From Enhydrobacter sp. (GTDB lineage Bacteria; Pseudomonadota; Alphaproteobacteria; Reyranellales; Reyranellaceae): a stretch of DNA of 64,000 nt. Location: contig NZ_CP126889.1 in assembly GCF_030246845.1 (NCBI RefSeq), positions 5,079,001-5,143,000 on the forward strand. The letters are read 5' to 3'. The notes below the pieces were generated by a model. It was not told where the DNA came from and did not search any database. It was given only the letters and a program-made list of their open reading frames with translations. Positions within the stretch are counted from its first letter, which is position 1. The number at the start of each line of letters is the position of its first letter. The position numbers were made by a program, and so were the translations under genes. This document shows positions 17,409 to 26,279 of this stretch, one piece after another.

Positions 17409-17438
17409 AGCTCCGGTCATTAAGGTTTTACTGGAGCT
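17409..17438 (+). promoter_or_regulatory. Stem-loop covering the topA ribosome binding site
   Basis: The inverted repeat AGCTCCGGT (17409-17417) / ACTGGAGCT (17430-17438) has a 12-nt loop and 8 of 9 positions pairing. The 3' arm contains GGAG, the only Shine-Dalgarno-like sequence before the topA ATG at 17448. Folding would hide it, so translational control of topA is possible. This is inferred from sequence alone. Confidence 0.4.
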
Positions 17439-17447
17439 TGTTCGACG

Positions 17448-20135
17448 ATGAATGTGCTGGTCGTCGAGTCGCCTGCCAAGGCCAAGACCATTGGGAAGTA
17501 TCTCGGCCCCGGCTACACCGTCCTGGCCTCCTATGGTCATGTCCGCGATCTGCCCGCCAAGGACGGCTCCGTCCGGCCCGACGAGGATTTCGCCATGGAC
17601 TGGGAGGTCGATGCGCCTTCCCAGAAGCGGCTCGACGCCATCGCCAAGGCCGTCGGCAAAGGCGGCAGGCTCTATCTCGCCACCGACCCCGATCGCGAGG
17701 GCGAGGCGATCTCCTGGCATGTGAAGGATGTGCTCGGCCGGAAGAAGGCCCTGCAGGGGGTAGACGTCAAGCGCGTCACCTTCAATGCCATCACCAAGCA
17801 GTCCGTGCTCGACGCCGTCGCCCATCCGCGCGAGCTCGACCAGCCGCTGATCGACGCCTATCTGGCGCGCCGCGCCCTCGACTACCTCGTCGGCTTCACC
17901 CTCTCGCCCGTGCTGTGGCGCAAGCTGCCGGGCAGCCGCTCGGCCGGCCGCGTGCAGTCGGTGGCGCTGCGCCTGATCTGCGAGCGCGAGGCCGAGATCG
18001 AGGTCTTCCGAAGCCGTGAATACTGGACCGTCGACGCGATCTTCGGCACATCGAAGAAGCAGACGCTGAAGGCCCGCCTCACCCATCTCGATGGCCGCAA
18101 GCTCGACAAGTTCGATCTCGACTCCGCCGAGCGCGCCGAGGCGGCCAAGCGCGAGATCGAGCGCCGGGCCTTTGCCGTCTCGGCGATCGAGCGCCGGCAG
18201 GTGCGGCGCAACCCGCCGCCGCCCTTCATCACCTCGACCCTGCAGCAGGAGGCGTCGCGCAAGCTCGGGCTGGGCGCGGCGACCACCATGCATATCGCCC
18301 AGAGACTCTATGAAGGCGTGGATATCGGCGGCGAGACGGTCGGCCTCATCACCTACATGCGGACCGACGGCGTCCAGCTCGCGCCGGAGGCGATCGGCCA
18401 GACGCGCCGCCTGATCGAAAGCCGATACGGCGCCGATTACCTGCCGGAGAAGCCGCGCCTCTACTCGTCGAAGGCCAAGAACGCCCAGGAAGCGCACGAG
18501 GCGATCCGGCCGACCGACCTCTTCCGCACCCCGCAGGACGTGGCGCGCTATTTGGACCGGGACCAGCTCGGCCTCTACGAGCTCGTCTGGAAGCGCACGG
18601 TCGCGAGCCAGATGGAAAGCGCCGTGCTCGACCAGGTGACGGTCGATATCGCCAGCGGCGACAAGAACGTCGGCCTGCGCGCCACCGGCTCGGTGGTGCG
18701 GTTCAACGGCTTCCTCACGCTCTACGACGAGGGCCGCGACGACAAGCCGGAGGACGAAAACGGCAACGCGATCCTGCCTGACGTCGTCGAGAACGAGGCG
18801 CTGGAGCGCCGCGAGGTCATCCCGGAGCAGCATTTCACCGAGCCGCCGCCGCGCTACTCGGAAGCGAGCCTCGTGAAGAAGCTGGAGGAGCTCGGCATCG
18901 GCCGACCGTCGACCTATGCCTCCATCATCGACGTGCTGCAGCGCCGCAAGTACGTCCGGCTCGAGCGCAAGCGCTTCGTGCCGGAGGATCGCGGGCGCAT
19001 CGTCACCGCCTTCCTGCAGACCTACTTCCCGCGCTACGTCGAGTACGACTTCACGGCCCATCTCGAGGAGGAGCTCGACGACATCTCGGGCGGCCGGATC
19101 GACTGGCGGCAGGTGCTGCGCGACTTCTGGAGGGAGTTCTCGTCCGCCGTCGGCGAGACCAGGGATCTGCGCGTGAGCGAGGTCCTCGACAAGCTCGACG
19201 AGGAGCTGGGGCCGCACTTCTTTCCGGCCAACGACAATGGCGGCAAGAGTCCGCGCGAATGCCCGTCCTGCGGCACCGGCCGGCTCGGCCTGAAGCTCGG
19301 CAAGTTCGGCGCCTTCATCGGCTGCTCGAACTATCCGGCATGCCGCTTCACCCGCAAGCTCGGCATCGTCGATTCGGAAGCCGATGCGGCATCCGGCGCC
19401 AATCTCGACAAGCCGAAGCTGCTGGGCATCGATCCCGAGACCGGCAAGGAAGTGACCCTGCGCAACGGCCCCTACGGTCTCTATGTCCAGCTCGGCGAGC
19501 CGGAGGGCAAGGAGAAGCCCAAGCGCCAGTCCCTGCTGCGCGGCATGACGCCCGACGACGTGACGCTCGAGAAGGCGCTGGCGCTGCTGGCGCTGCCGCG
19601 CGAGCTGGGGCCGCACCCGGACGACAGCGAGCCGATCGTGGCCGGGGTCGGCCGCTTCGGCCCATACGTGAAGCACGGCAAGAAGTACAAATCGATCCCG
19701 GCCGACGAAAGCGTGCTCGATATCGGCATGAACCGCGCCGTGGCGCTGCTGGCCGAAGCCAGGCAGGCGCGCGGTCGCGCCGCGGCCAAGCCGGTCCGCA
19801 TCGTCGGCAGCCATCCCGGCGATGGGCAGCCGATCGAGCTCTACGAGGGCCGCTACGGGCCCTACGTGAAGCATGGCGGCGTCAACGCCACCGTGCCGCG
19901 CGACATCAAGCCGGAAAACCTCACCGTCGAGCAGGCGGCCGGGCTGCTGGCCGAGCGCGCTGCCAAGGGCGGTGGAAAGAAGGTGAAGGCAGCCCGGCCG
20001 AAGAAGGTTGCGCCGGCCGCGGCGAACGATACCGGGCAGAAGCCGGCGCCAAAGAAGACAGCCGCGCGGAAGAAGGCCGCCCCCAAACGCAAGGCCAAGG
20101 CCGAGACGCCACCCCGCACCGGCACCGATGGCTAA
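17448..20135 (+). CDS. topA: DNA topoisomerase I
   Basis: Type IA topoisomerase that relaxes negative supercoils. 895 residues. The Toprim domain has Glu7 (VVESPAKAKTIGKYLG) and Asp80/Asp82/Glu84 (ATDPDREGEA). The catalytic Tyr303 sits in LITYMRTDGVQL. Only one four-Cys zinc ribbon is seen (CPSCGTG to GCSNYPACRF), followed by repeated FGPYVKHGKKYKSI-type modules that appear to have lost their cysteines. The tail is a Lys/Ala/Pro-rich segment likely to bind DNA. The gene overlaps rnr by 8 bp. Single-zinc-finger TopA followed by such modules is common in alphaproteobacteria. Confidence 0.97.
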   Translation: MNVLVVESPAKAKTIGKYLGPGYTVLASYGHVRDLPAKDGSVRPDEDFAMDWEVDAPSQKRLDAIAKAVGKGGRLYLATDPDREGEAISWHVKDVLGRKKALQGVDVKRVTFNAITKQSVLDAVAHPRELDQPLIDAYLARRALDYLVGFTLSPVLWRKLPGSRSAGRVQSVALRLICEREAEIEVFRSREYWTVDAIFGTSKKQTLKARLTHLDGRKLDKFDLDSAERAEAAKREIERRAFAVSAIERRQVRRNPPPPFITSTLQQEASRKLGLGAATTMHIAQRLYEGVDIGGETVGLITYMRTDGVQLAPEAIGQTRRLIESRYGADYLPEKPRLYSSKAKNAQEAHEAIRPTDLFRTPQDVARYLDRDQLGLYELVWKRTVASQMESAVLDQVTVDIASGDKNVGLRATGSVVRFNGFLTLYDEGRDDKPEDENGNAILPDVVENEALERREVIPEQHFTEPPPRYSEASLVKKLEELGIGRPSTYASIIDVLQRRKYVRLERKRFVPEDRGRIVTAFLQTYFPRYVEYDFTAHLEEELDDISGGRIDWRQVLRDFWREFSSAVGETRDLRVSEVLDKLDEELGPHFFPANDNGGKSPRECPSCGTGRLGLKLGKFGAFIGCSNYPACRFTRKLGIVDSEADAASGANLDKPKLLGIDPETGKEVTLRNGPYGLYVQLGEPEGKEKPKRQSLLRGMTPDDVTLEKALALLALPRELGPHPDDSEPIVAGVGRFGPYVKHGKKYKSIPADESVLDIGMNRAVALLAEARQARGRAAAKPVRIVGSHPGDGQPIELYEGRYGPYVKHGGVNATVPRDIKPENLTVEQAAGLLAERAAKGGGKKVKAARPKKVAPAAANDTGQKPAPKKTAARKKAAPKRKAKAETPPRTGTDG

Positions 20136-22374
20136 GGGTCGCATCCCGACCCGTGACGAACTGCTGACCTTCATCAGGGAAAGCGCGACACCGGTCGGCA
20201 AGCGCGAGATCGCCCGCGCCTTCGGCCTGAAAGGCGACCAGCGCATCGAGCTCAAGGATCTGCTGCGCGACCTGCGCGACACCGGCGAAATCGCCGCCGA
20301 TCGCGCCAAGACGTTCAAGGATCCGGGTGCGCTCACCGACGTCGCCGTGCTGGAGATCGTCAAGGTGGACGAGGATGGCCACCTGCTGGCCGTGCCGCGT
20401 CGCCACGACGAGGAGAAGGACGGCCCCGCCCCGCGCATCGAGATCGATCCCCACAGCGGCCGTGGCGGTCCGGCGCCCGCCGTCGGCGATCGCGTCCTCG
20501 CCTCGCTCAGGCGCCGCGGCAAGGCGGCCTACCAGGCCCGAATCATCCGCCGCCTCGGCAGCGGCCCGAAGAAGATCCTGGGCCTCTACGAGGAACCGGC
20601 GGGCCGCGGCGGTCATGGCACGGTGACGCCGACCGACCGCAAGCTGCGGCGCGAATTCGACGTCCGGCCGGCCGACCGCAACGGCGCGCGGCCGGGCGAT
20701 ATCGTCTGGATCGAGGAGGTCGGCGGCCACCTCTCGCGCCGGGCCCGCGTCATCGAGCGCATCGGCCCGATGAGCGACCCGCGCACCGTGAGCCTGATCT
20801 CGATCGCCGCCAACGACGTGCCGATCGACTTCCCGCAGGCGGCGCTCGACGAGGCCGAGCGCGCCCGCGCGGCGCCCTTGGGCAGCCGCCTCGACCTGCG
20901 CGAGCTGCCGCTGGTCACGATCGACGGCGAGGATGCGCGCGATTTCGACGATGCGGTCTATGCCGAGCCGGACCCCGCCCATCGCGGCGGCTGGCGCCTG
21001 TTGGTCGCGATCGCCGATGTCGCCTGGTACGTGCGATCCGACAAGGCGCTCGATCGCGCCGCCTATCGTCGCGGCACCTCGGTCTATTTCCCCGACCGGG
21101 TCGTGCCGATGCTGCCCGAGGCCCTCTCCAACCACTGGTGCTCGCTGATGCCGCGCCAGGACCGGCCGGTCCTGGTGGCCGAGATGTGGATCGACGGCGA
21201 CGCTCAGCTCAAGCGCCACCGTTTCCACCGCGCCATGATGCGCTCGGCTGCCCGCCTCACCTACACGCGCGTGCAGCGCGCGATCGACGGCGTGCCGGAC
21301 GAGGAGACCGGCCCGTTGCTGGAGCCCGTCATCAAGCCGCTCTACGGCGCGTTCCGCGTCCTTCTGGCGGCGCGCGAAAGACGCGGCGCGCTCGACCTCG
21401 ACCTGCCGGAGCGGCTGGTCAGACTGGGCGAGGATAGCCGCATCGCCGAGATCGGCGTGCGCGAGCGCCTCGACAGCCACCGGCTGATCGAGGAGTTCAT
21501 GGTGCTGGCCAACGTGGCGGCCGCGCAGGCGCTGGAGCAGCGCCACGCCCCTTGCCTCTATCGGGTCCACGACCAGCCCGATCCGGCCAAGCTCGAGGCA
21601 TTGCGGGAGTTCCTCGCCACCCTCGGCATCGCGCTGCCCGCGGGCTCCCGCCTCAAGCCCGGCGATCTCAACCGCGTGCTGCACGCCGCCGCCGACAAGC
21701 CGGTGGCCCGGCTGGTGAACGAAACGATCCTGCGCAGCCAGAGCCAGGCGGTCTACGCCCCCGGCAACCTCGGCCATTTCGGTCTGGCGCTCGCGCGCTA
21801 TGCGCATTTCACCTCGCCGATCCGCCGCTTTCCCGATCTGATCGTGCACCGTGCGCTGATCGCCGCGTTCGGACTGGGCGACGGCGGCCTGCCCGAGGCG
21901 GATCGCGGCCGCTTCGAGGAGTTCGGCGAGCATCTCTCGATGTGCGAGCGCCGGGCGGTCGCCGCCGAGCGCGCAGCGCTCGACCGCTATGTCGCGGCCT
22001 ACATGGCCCAGCATGTCGGCGCCTCCTTCCCCGGCCGGGTCACGTCGGTGACGCGGTTCGGCCTTTTCCTCTCCCTCGACGGGACGGGGGCCGACGGGCT
22101 GCTGCCGATCCGCAGCCTGGGTCCGGAATTCTTCCGACACGAGGAAGGCCGGCAGATGCTGATCGGCGAGCGGACCGGCGAGAGCTTCGGGCTGGGCGAC
22201 CGGCTGCGCGTCAAGCTGGTGGAGGCCGATGCCGCCACCGGCGGCCTGCTGTTCGAGCTTGTCGATGTGATCGAGCGTGTCGAGCGTCACGCCCTGCCGC
22301 GCGGCCGGCGCCCGCGTCGTCCGGTCGCGCACGGAAGGCCCGCTCGGGACAAACGGTCGCGACGACGCCGGTGA
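20128..22374 (+). CDS. rnr: Ribonuclease R
   Basis: Processive 3'-5' exoribonuclease that degrades structured RNA. 748 residues. A winged-helix-like N-terminus (KREIARAFGLKGDQRIELKD) and cold-shock regions precede the RNB catalytic core with DGEDARDFDDAVYAE, then FTSPIRRFPDLIVHRAL. A C-terminal S1 domain follows (FPGRVTSVTRFGLFLSLDGT). A basic tail ends the protein. The ATG at 20128 lies inside the end of topA, indicating coupled translation. Confidence 0.96.
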   Translation: MAKGRIPTRDELLTFIRESATPVGKREIARAFGLKGDQRIELKDLLRDLRDTGEIAADRAKTFKDPGALTDVAVLEIVKVDEDGHLLAVPRRHDEEKDGPAPRIEIDPHSGRGGPAPAVGDRVLASLRRRGKAAYQARIIRRLGSGPKKILGLYEEPAGRGGHGTVTPTDRKLRREFDVRPADRNGARPGDIVWIEEVGGHLSRRARVIERIGPMSDPRTVSLISIAANDVPIDFPQAALDEAERARAAPLGSRLDLRELPLVTIDGEDARDFDDAVYAEPDPAHRGGWRLLVAIADVAWYVRSDKALDRAAYRRGTSVYFPDRVVPMLPEALSNHWCSLMPRQDRPVLVAEMWIDGDAQLKRHRFHRAMMRSAARLTYTRVQRAIDGVPDEETGPLLEPVIKPLYGAFRVLLAARERRGALDLDLPERLVRLGEDSRIAEIGVRERLDSHRLIEEFMVLANVAAAQALEQRHAPCLYRVHDQPDPAKLEALREFLATLGIALPAGSRLKPGDLNRVLHAAADKPVARLVNETILRSQSQAVYAPGNLGHFGLALARYAHFTSPIRRFPDLIVHRALIAAFGLGDGGLPEADRGRFEEFGEHLSMCERRAVAAERAALDRYVAAYMAQHVGASFPGRVTSVTRFGLFLSLDGTGADGLLPIRSLGPEFFRHEEGRQMLIGERTGESFGLGDRLRVKLVEADAATGGLLFELVDVIERVERHALPRGRRPRRPVAHGRPARDKRSRRRR

Positions 22375-22397
22375 GCCGAACCCCCATCTTGGCGCCC

Positions 22398-22802
22398 ATG
22401 GCCGCGATACACGCTCCCGTTGCTTTCCTGACCGCATTGAAGCGCGGTTGGCGAGGCCTCTGTCCCCGTTGCAGCGAAGGCGCCCTGTTCGGAGGATTCC
22501 TGAAGATGCGCAGCCATTGCCCGGCCTGCGATCTCGTGTTCGAGCCCTACCGGGCCGACGACGCCCCCGCCTATTTCACCATCCTCGCGGTCGGCCATAT
22601 TATCGTCCCGCTTGTCCTCGTGCTGGAGCGCTACGGCAACCAGCCGCCGCTCTGGTTCCACGCGCTGCTGTGGCTGCCGCTCTCCGTCCTGCTTGCATTG
22701 CTCCTGCTGCCGCGCATCAAGGGCGCACTGATCGCGCTGCTGTGGGTCCATCGCATGGCGGCGCCCAAGCCCTCGACCGACGGACCGGATCTTTCTTCCT
22801 GA
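22398..22802 (+). CDS. DUF983 family zinc-ribbon membrane protein
   Basis: 134 residues. It has a four-Cys ribbon (CPRCSEGALF and CPACDLVF) followed by two hydrophobic segments (ILAVGHIIVPLVLVLE and LLWLPLSVLLALLLLP), the DUF983 layout. A GTG at 22371, overlapping the rnr stop as GTGA, is an alternative start that adds nine residues. The family often follows rnr in alphaproteobacteria. Function is unknown; a zinc- or redox-linked membrane role is only a guess. Confidence 0.85.
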   Translation: MAAIHAPVAFLTALKRGWRGLCPRCSEGALFGGFLKMRSHCPACDLVFEPYRADDAPAYFTILAVGHIIVPLVLVLERYGNQPPLWFHALLWLPLSVLLALLLLPRIKGALIALLWVHRMAAPKPSTDGPDLSS

Positions 22803-22829
22803 TTTGCACGATGAACACATTCTATTGGC

Positions 22830-22857
22830 TTGCCTCTGCCGCCGCTTGTCGTAGGGT
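22830..22857 (+). promoter_or_regulatory. Candidate promoter of the S41 peptidase gene
   Basis: TTGCCT (22830-22835) and TAGGGT (22852-22857) have a 16-bp spacer. The -10 ends 6 nt before the GTG start at 22864, which would give an essentially leaderless mRNA. No Shine-Dalgarno sequence is present. Confidence 0.35.
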
Positions 22858-22863
22858 AGCCGC

Positions 22864-24438
22864 GTGTCGTTGACTCGTTTTTTCCGGCTGGCGCTGTCCC
22901 ATGCGACAGCCGCATTGTTCGCCGCCTCGCTGGTCGCTTCCTGCGGAACGACCAACGCCTCCACACCTCCTTCAGATGCGGCTTCTTCCGAGGTCAGTCC
23001 CGAGCGGGTCGTCGCGCAGGCCTATCGCCTGATCGCCGAGCGGCACCTCAGCGCGCCCGACTTCCGCAAGATCTCGCTCGAGACCTACCATGGCTTCGCC
23101 AGCGCCGATCCCGCGCTGTCGCTGCGCACCGACGGCCAGATCTACACGGTGACGCGGGACGGCAAGGAGATCGTGTCCCGCCGGGCGCCGGCCGATCCGG
23201 CCGACGGCAAGGCCTGGGGCGCGATGCTGGCCGACCTGTTCTCGGCCTCGGTGGACGCCTCCCCGGTGCTGAAGAACACCGACCGCAACGCCCTCACCAA
23301 GGGGGCGATGGTGGCCACGACCAAGCAGCTTGACAAGAATACGCGCTACGCCGATCCCGAGGAGGCGCGCGACAATCGCTTCCAGCGCGACGGCGGCGGC
23401 GGCATCGGCATCACGGTCCAGCGCACCGACGACAAGAAGGTCATGATCATCGCCGTCCAGGACGGCTCGCCGGCGGGCACCGGCGGGGTTCGCGCCGGCG
23501 ACCAGATCCTCGAGATCGACGGCGAGAACATGGTCGACAGCCCGCTGATCGACGTCGTCCACAAGCTGCGCGGCCCCGTCGGCGCGCCGGTCTCGCTCAC
23601 GGTCCTGCGGCCGAGCGACGGCCAAAAGCTGACGATGTTGCTGCAGCGCGGCCGGATCATTCCGACCACGGTCACCTACGAGCGCGACGGCAACATCGCC
23701 CTGATCCATCTCACCGGCTTCAACACCGCCACGACCGACGCGCTTGCTCAGGCGATCGACAAGGCGCACGCCGACATCGGCCCCGAACTGGCCGGCATCA
23801 TCATCGACATGCGGGGCAACCGTGGCGGCCTGCTCGATCAGGCCGAAGGCGTGGCCGAGCTGTTCGTCGGCGACGGGGTGATCTTCTCGACCAAGGGGCG
23901 CCATCCCGACAGCCAGCACACCTATCGCAGCGAGAGCCACGCCTGGGCCAACGAGCTGCCGGTGGCGGTGCTGATGAACGGCAACTCGGCCTCGGCCGCG
24001 GAGATCGTCGCCGCGGCCCTGCAGGACCGGGGACGGGCCGTCGTCATCGGCACGACCAGCTACGGCAAGGGTACGGTGCAGACCGTGGTCCGGCTGGTGA
24101 ACCAGGGCGAGCTGATCCTGACCTGGTCGCGGCTGGTGGCGCCATCGGGCTACACCTGGAACGAGCTCGGGGTCATGCCCAATGTCTGCAGCGCCAAGGT
24201 GACGAGCCCCGACACGCTCGGACCATCGGCCGTCGACGCGAACCGGGCGCTGCTGCGGCAGTGGCACGCCGAGCGCGATCCGAGCGCTCAGGAGGTGGCC
24301 CACATGCGCAAGGTATGCCCGCCCGCCGAAGAGACGTCGGGGCGCGACGTCGAGATCGCGAACCGCCTGCTGCGCAACCCGAAGCTCTATGCCGAGGCCG
24401 TGCGACTGGGCGCGATCGACCAGGCGTCGGCCCGCTGA
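22864..24438 (+). CDS. S41-family (C-terminal processing) peptidase lipoprotein
   Basis: 524 residues. The N-terminus ends in the lipobox VASC (Cys27), so it is probably anchored in the envelope. A central PDZ domain (GGIGITVQRTDDKKVMIIAV to VRAGDQILEIDGENM) precedes the tail-specific protease domain. Nucleophile Ser is in MNGNSASAAEIVAAAL and the general-base Lys in SYGKGTVQTVV, the Ser-Lys dyad of CtpA/Prc. The start is GTG at 22864. The likely role is trimming periplasmic or envelope proteins. It lies just upstream of rpmG, which has its own promoter. Confidence 0.92.
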   Translation: MSLTRFFRLALSHATAALFAASLVASCGTTNASTPPSDAASSEVSPERVVAQAYRLIAERHLSAPDFRKISLETYHGFASADPALSLRTDGQIYTVTRDGKEIVSRRAPADPADGKAWGAMLADLFSASVDASPVLKNTDRNALTKGAMVATTKQLDKNTRYADPEEARDNRFQRDGGGGIGITVQRTDDKKVMIIAVQDGSPAGTGGVRAGDQILEIDGENMVDSPLIDVVHKLRGPVGAPVSLTVLRPSDGQKLTMLLQRGRIIPTTVTYERDGNIALIHLTGFNTATTDALAQAIDKAHADIGPELAGIIIDMRGNRGGLLDQAEGVAELFVGDGVIFSTKGRHPDSQHTYRSESHAWANELPVAVLMNGNSASAAEIVAAALQDRGRAVVIGTTSYGKGTVQTVVRLVNQGELILTWSRLVAPSGYTWNELGVMPNVCSAKVTSPDTLGPSAVDANRALLRQWHAERDPSAQEVAHMRKVCPPAEETSGRDVEIANRLLRNPKLYAEAVRLGAIDQASAR

Positions 24439-24465
24439 CGGAGCCGCTTGCGGGCACCGATGCGC

Positions 24466-24493
24466 TTGACAGCCGGCGTGCGCCGACTACCTT
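24466..24493 (+). promoter_or_regulatory. rpmG promoter
   Basis: A consensus -35 TTGACA (24466-24471), 16-bp spacer and TACCTT (24488-24493) lie 45 bp before the rpmG ATG. The ATG is preceded by AAGGA at 8 nt. The perfect -35 makes this one of the clearest promoters in the window. Confidence 0.55.
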
Positions 24494-24538
24494 GCCGGCC
24501 TTCCCGGAATTCGCCCACGGGGCTTAAGGACAAAGACC

Positions 24539-24706
24539 ATGGCCAAGCCGACCTCGATCCTCATCAAGATGGTGTCCAGCGCCGACACCGGCTTCTACTA
24601 CGTGACCAAGAAGAACCCGCGCACCAAGACCGAGAAGCTCGAGCTCAAGAAGTACGACCCGGTGGCGCGCAAGCACGTGGTGTTCAAGGAATCCAAGATG
24701 AAGTGA
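24539..24706 (+). CDS. rpmG: 50S ribosomal protein L33
   Basis: 55 residues beginning MAKPTSILIKMVSSADTGFY and ending HVVFKESKMK, a full match to proteobacterial L33 without zinc cysteines. It has a Shine-Dalgarno AAGGA 8 nt upstream. Its original Rho-independent terminator, about 45 bp downstream, has been split by the insertion element described below. Confidence 0.97.
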   Translation: MAKPTSILIKMVSSADTGFYYVTKKNPRTKTEKLELKKYDPVARKHVVFKESKMK

Positions 24707-24752
24707 CCGGCCGATGCCGCGATAGATTCCCTGCTTCGCTCGGGATCAGAAA

Positions 24753-24772
24753 AGCCGCCCTTTCGGGCGGCT
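24753..24772. repeat. Left copy of a 20-bp duplicated terminator hairpin (IS target-site duplication)
   Basis: AGCCGCCC-TTTC-GGGCGGCT, identical in sequence and orientation to 26260-26279 on the other side of the IS. This copy keeps the A-run on its left (24750-24753) but has lost the T-run on its right, where the IS begins. Identical loops in direct orientation show it is a target duplication, not part of the IS inverted repeats. Confidence 0.85.
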
Positions 24773-24791
24773 CAGACCGCTGACAAACCCC
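24773..24791 (+). repeat. Left terminal inverted repeat of the IS
   Basis: CAGACCGCTGACAAACCCC; it pairs with the right repeat at 18 of 19 positions. Its last seven bases (AAACCCC) are also the outer arm of the adjacent hairpin terminator. Confidence 0.88.
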
Positions 24792-24812
24792 TGGCATTTG
24801 CCAGGGGTTTTT
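24785..24812 (+). terminator. Inward-facing terminator at the left end of the IS
   Basis: AAACCCCTGGC (24785-24795), loop ATTT and GCCAGGGGTTT (24800-24810) form a perfect 11-bp stem followed by a T-run (24808-24812). It would stop transcripts entering from rpmG before they reach the transposase, and replaces the rpmG terminator that lost its T-run. Confidence 0.8.
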
Positions 24813-24825
24813 GATTCAAGGCGGT

Positions 24826-26190
24826 ATGCTGAAGAAGGCGCTACCGCAACAGATCGAACTCGAACTCGTGGCGATCGAGGGTCTGGTTCCGAAGGATCAC
24901 CTGCTCCGCAAGATTGAAGCGGTGATCGATTTCTCGTTTATCCATGAGCGTGTGGCGGGGCTTTACTGCCCCGACAATGGGCGCCCGCCGCTGGATCCGG
25001 TGGCGATGTTCAAGGCCCTGTTCATTGGCTACCTGTTCGGGATCCGCTCCGAACGGCAGTTGGTGCGCGAGATCGAGGTCAACATCGCCTATCGCTGGTT
25101 TTTGGGGCTGAAGCTGACCGATCCGGTATTCGACGCCTCGACGCTGTCGCAGAACCGACGCCGGCGCTACAACGACACGTCGGTCGCGCAGGACATCTTC
25201 GATGCGATCGTGGAGCAGGCGATCCGTCACGGCCTGGTCGATGGCACGGTGCTGTACACCGACTCGACGCACCTGAAGGCCAACGCCAACAAGAACCGCT
25301 ATGACGTTGCCGTGGTCGCCAAGTCGCGTTCGGACTATTGGGATGCGCTTGATGCAGCGATCGGGGAGGATCGTGCCGCGCACGGCAAGAAGCCGCTGAA
25401 GGACAAAGCGCGCCAGCCGATCGAGAAGGAGACCAAGGTCTCACGCACCGATCCGGAGAGCGGCTACATGGTGCGTGACGGCAAGCCGAAGGGCTTCTTC
25501 TATCTCGACCACCGCACGGTCGATGGTCGCCTGGGCATCATCACTGACACCTATGCGACGCCCGCCAACGTGCATGATTCCATCGTGTATCTCGGCCGCC
25601 TCGACCGCCAACGCCGCCGCTTCGACTTCAATGTCGGCGCCGTCGGCCTCGATGCCGGTTATGCGACCACTGGCATTGCCAAGGGCTTGGAGGAGCGCGG
25701 TGTACTGGGCGTGATCGGCTATCGCCGACCGACGCCGCCGCGATCCGGCATGATGCCGAACAAGGCCTTCCACTATGAGGCAGAGGTGGATGGCTATCGG
25801 TGTCCGCAGGGCCAGCTTCTCACCTACGCCACCACCGATCGCACCGGATATCGACACTACACCAGCGATCCGGCCATTTGCAGAGCCTGCCCGTTGCTCG
25901 CTTCCTGTACGTCCAGCGCCAACGCAACGCGCCTGATTACCCGTCATGTCTGGGCCGAGGTTCGCGAGCGCACCGACGCTCATCGGCTGACCCCTTGGGG
26001 CAAGCGCATCTACAAGCGACGCAAGGAGACGGTCGAACGCTCCTTCGCTGATGCCAAGCAACTCCACGGCCACCGCTATGCCCGCTTCCGTGGTCTCCTC
26101 GCCGTGGCCTGCCAGTGCTTGCTGGCTGCCGCTGCCCAGAACATCAAGAAAATCGCTCTCGCAATGGCGCCTATCCCCGTTCCGGCCTGA
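24826..26190 (+). CDS. IS1182-family transposase
   Basis: 454 residues beginning MLKKALPQQIELELVAIEGL, a DDE transposase of the IS1182 group. Visible landmarks are the N-terminal DUF772-like region (LDPVAMFKALFIGYLFGIRS), the first Asp in LYTDSTHLKANANKN, the second Asp in VGLDAGYATTG and the Glu in ETVERSFADAKQLHGHRYAR. A Cys cluster (CRACPLLASC) lies between the last two. An upstream in-frame TTG at 24811 lies on the terminator T-run, so I start at the ATG at 24826. No frameshift or stop interrupts it, so it is probably active. Confidence 0.93.
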   Translation: MLKKALPQQIELELVAIEGLVPKDHLLRKIEAVIDFSFIHERVAGLYCPDNGRPPLDPVAMFKALFIGYLFGIRSERQLVREIEVNIAYRWFLGLKLTDPVFDASTLSQNRRRRYNDTSVAQDIFDAIVEQAIRHGLVDGTVLYTDSTHLKANANKNRYDVAVVAKSRSDYWDALDAAIGEDRAAHGKKPLKDKARQPIEKETKVSRTDPESGYMVRDGKPKGFFYLDHRTVDGRLGIITDTYATPANVHDSIVYLGRLDRQRRRFDFNVGAVGLDAGYATTGIAKGLEERGVLGVIGYRRPTPPRSGMMPNKAFHYEAEVDGYRCPQGQLLTYATTDRTGYRHYTSDPAICRACPLLASCTSSANATRLITRHVWAEVRERTDAHRLTPWGKRIYKRRKETVERSFADAKQLHGHRYARFRGLLAVACQCLLAAAAQNIKKIALAMAPIPVPA

Positions 26191-26216
26191 TCCGATCAAA
26201 TTCCAACACCATCAAC

Positions 26217-26247
26217 AAAAAACCCCGCTGAAAAATCGACGGGGTTT
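26217..26247 (-). terminator. Inward-facing terminator at the right end of the IS
   Basis: Read on the - strand, AAACCCCG (26247-26240) pairs with CGGGGTTT (26227-26220) across a 12-nt loop and runs into six Ts (26222-26217). It would stop transcripts coming from the aldehyde dehydrogenase gene. The outer arm lies inside the terminal inverted repeat, as at the left end. Confidence 0.75.
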
Positions 26248-26259
26248 GTCAGCGGCCTG
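26241..26259 (-). repeat. Right terminal inverted repeat of the IS
   Basis: On the - strand it reads CAGGCCGCTGACAAACCCC, matching the left end at 18 of 19 positions (A to G at position 4). Confidence 0.88.
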
Positions 26260-26279
26260 AGCCGCCCTTTCGGGCGGCT
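26260..26279. repeat. Right copy of the 20-bp duplicated terminator hairpin
   Basis: Same sequence and orientation as 24753-24772. It keeps the T-run (26279-26283) but lacks the left A-run. Joined with the left copy it restores a classic bidirectional terminator shared by rpmG and the aldehyde dehydrogenase gene. Confidence 0.85.

Larger units (their letters stand above)
24773..26259 (+). mobile_element. IS1182-family insertion sequence, 1487 bp, apparently intact
   Basis: The boundaries are set by 19-bp terminal inverted repeats (24773-24791 and 26241-26259, one mismatch) and by the flanking 20-bp direct duplication of a terminator stem-loop. It carries one transposase gene with its DDE residues. 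Each end has a hairpin terminator facing inward that uses part of the inverted repeat as one arm. It was inserted between the convergent genes rpmG and aldehyde dehydrogenase, exactly in the terminator they shared. The intact frame and perfect target duplication suggest a recent insertion. Confidence 0.9.

Noticed and set aside
24753..24772. Treating the flanking hairpins as part of the IS inverted ends
   Set aside because: The TTTC loop has the same orientation on both sides (direct repeat), whereas inverted ends would show GAAA at the right.
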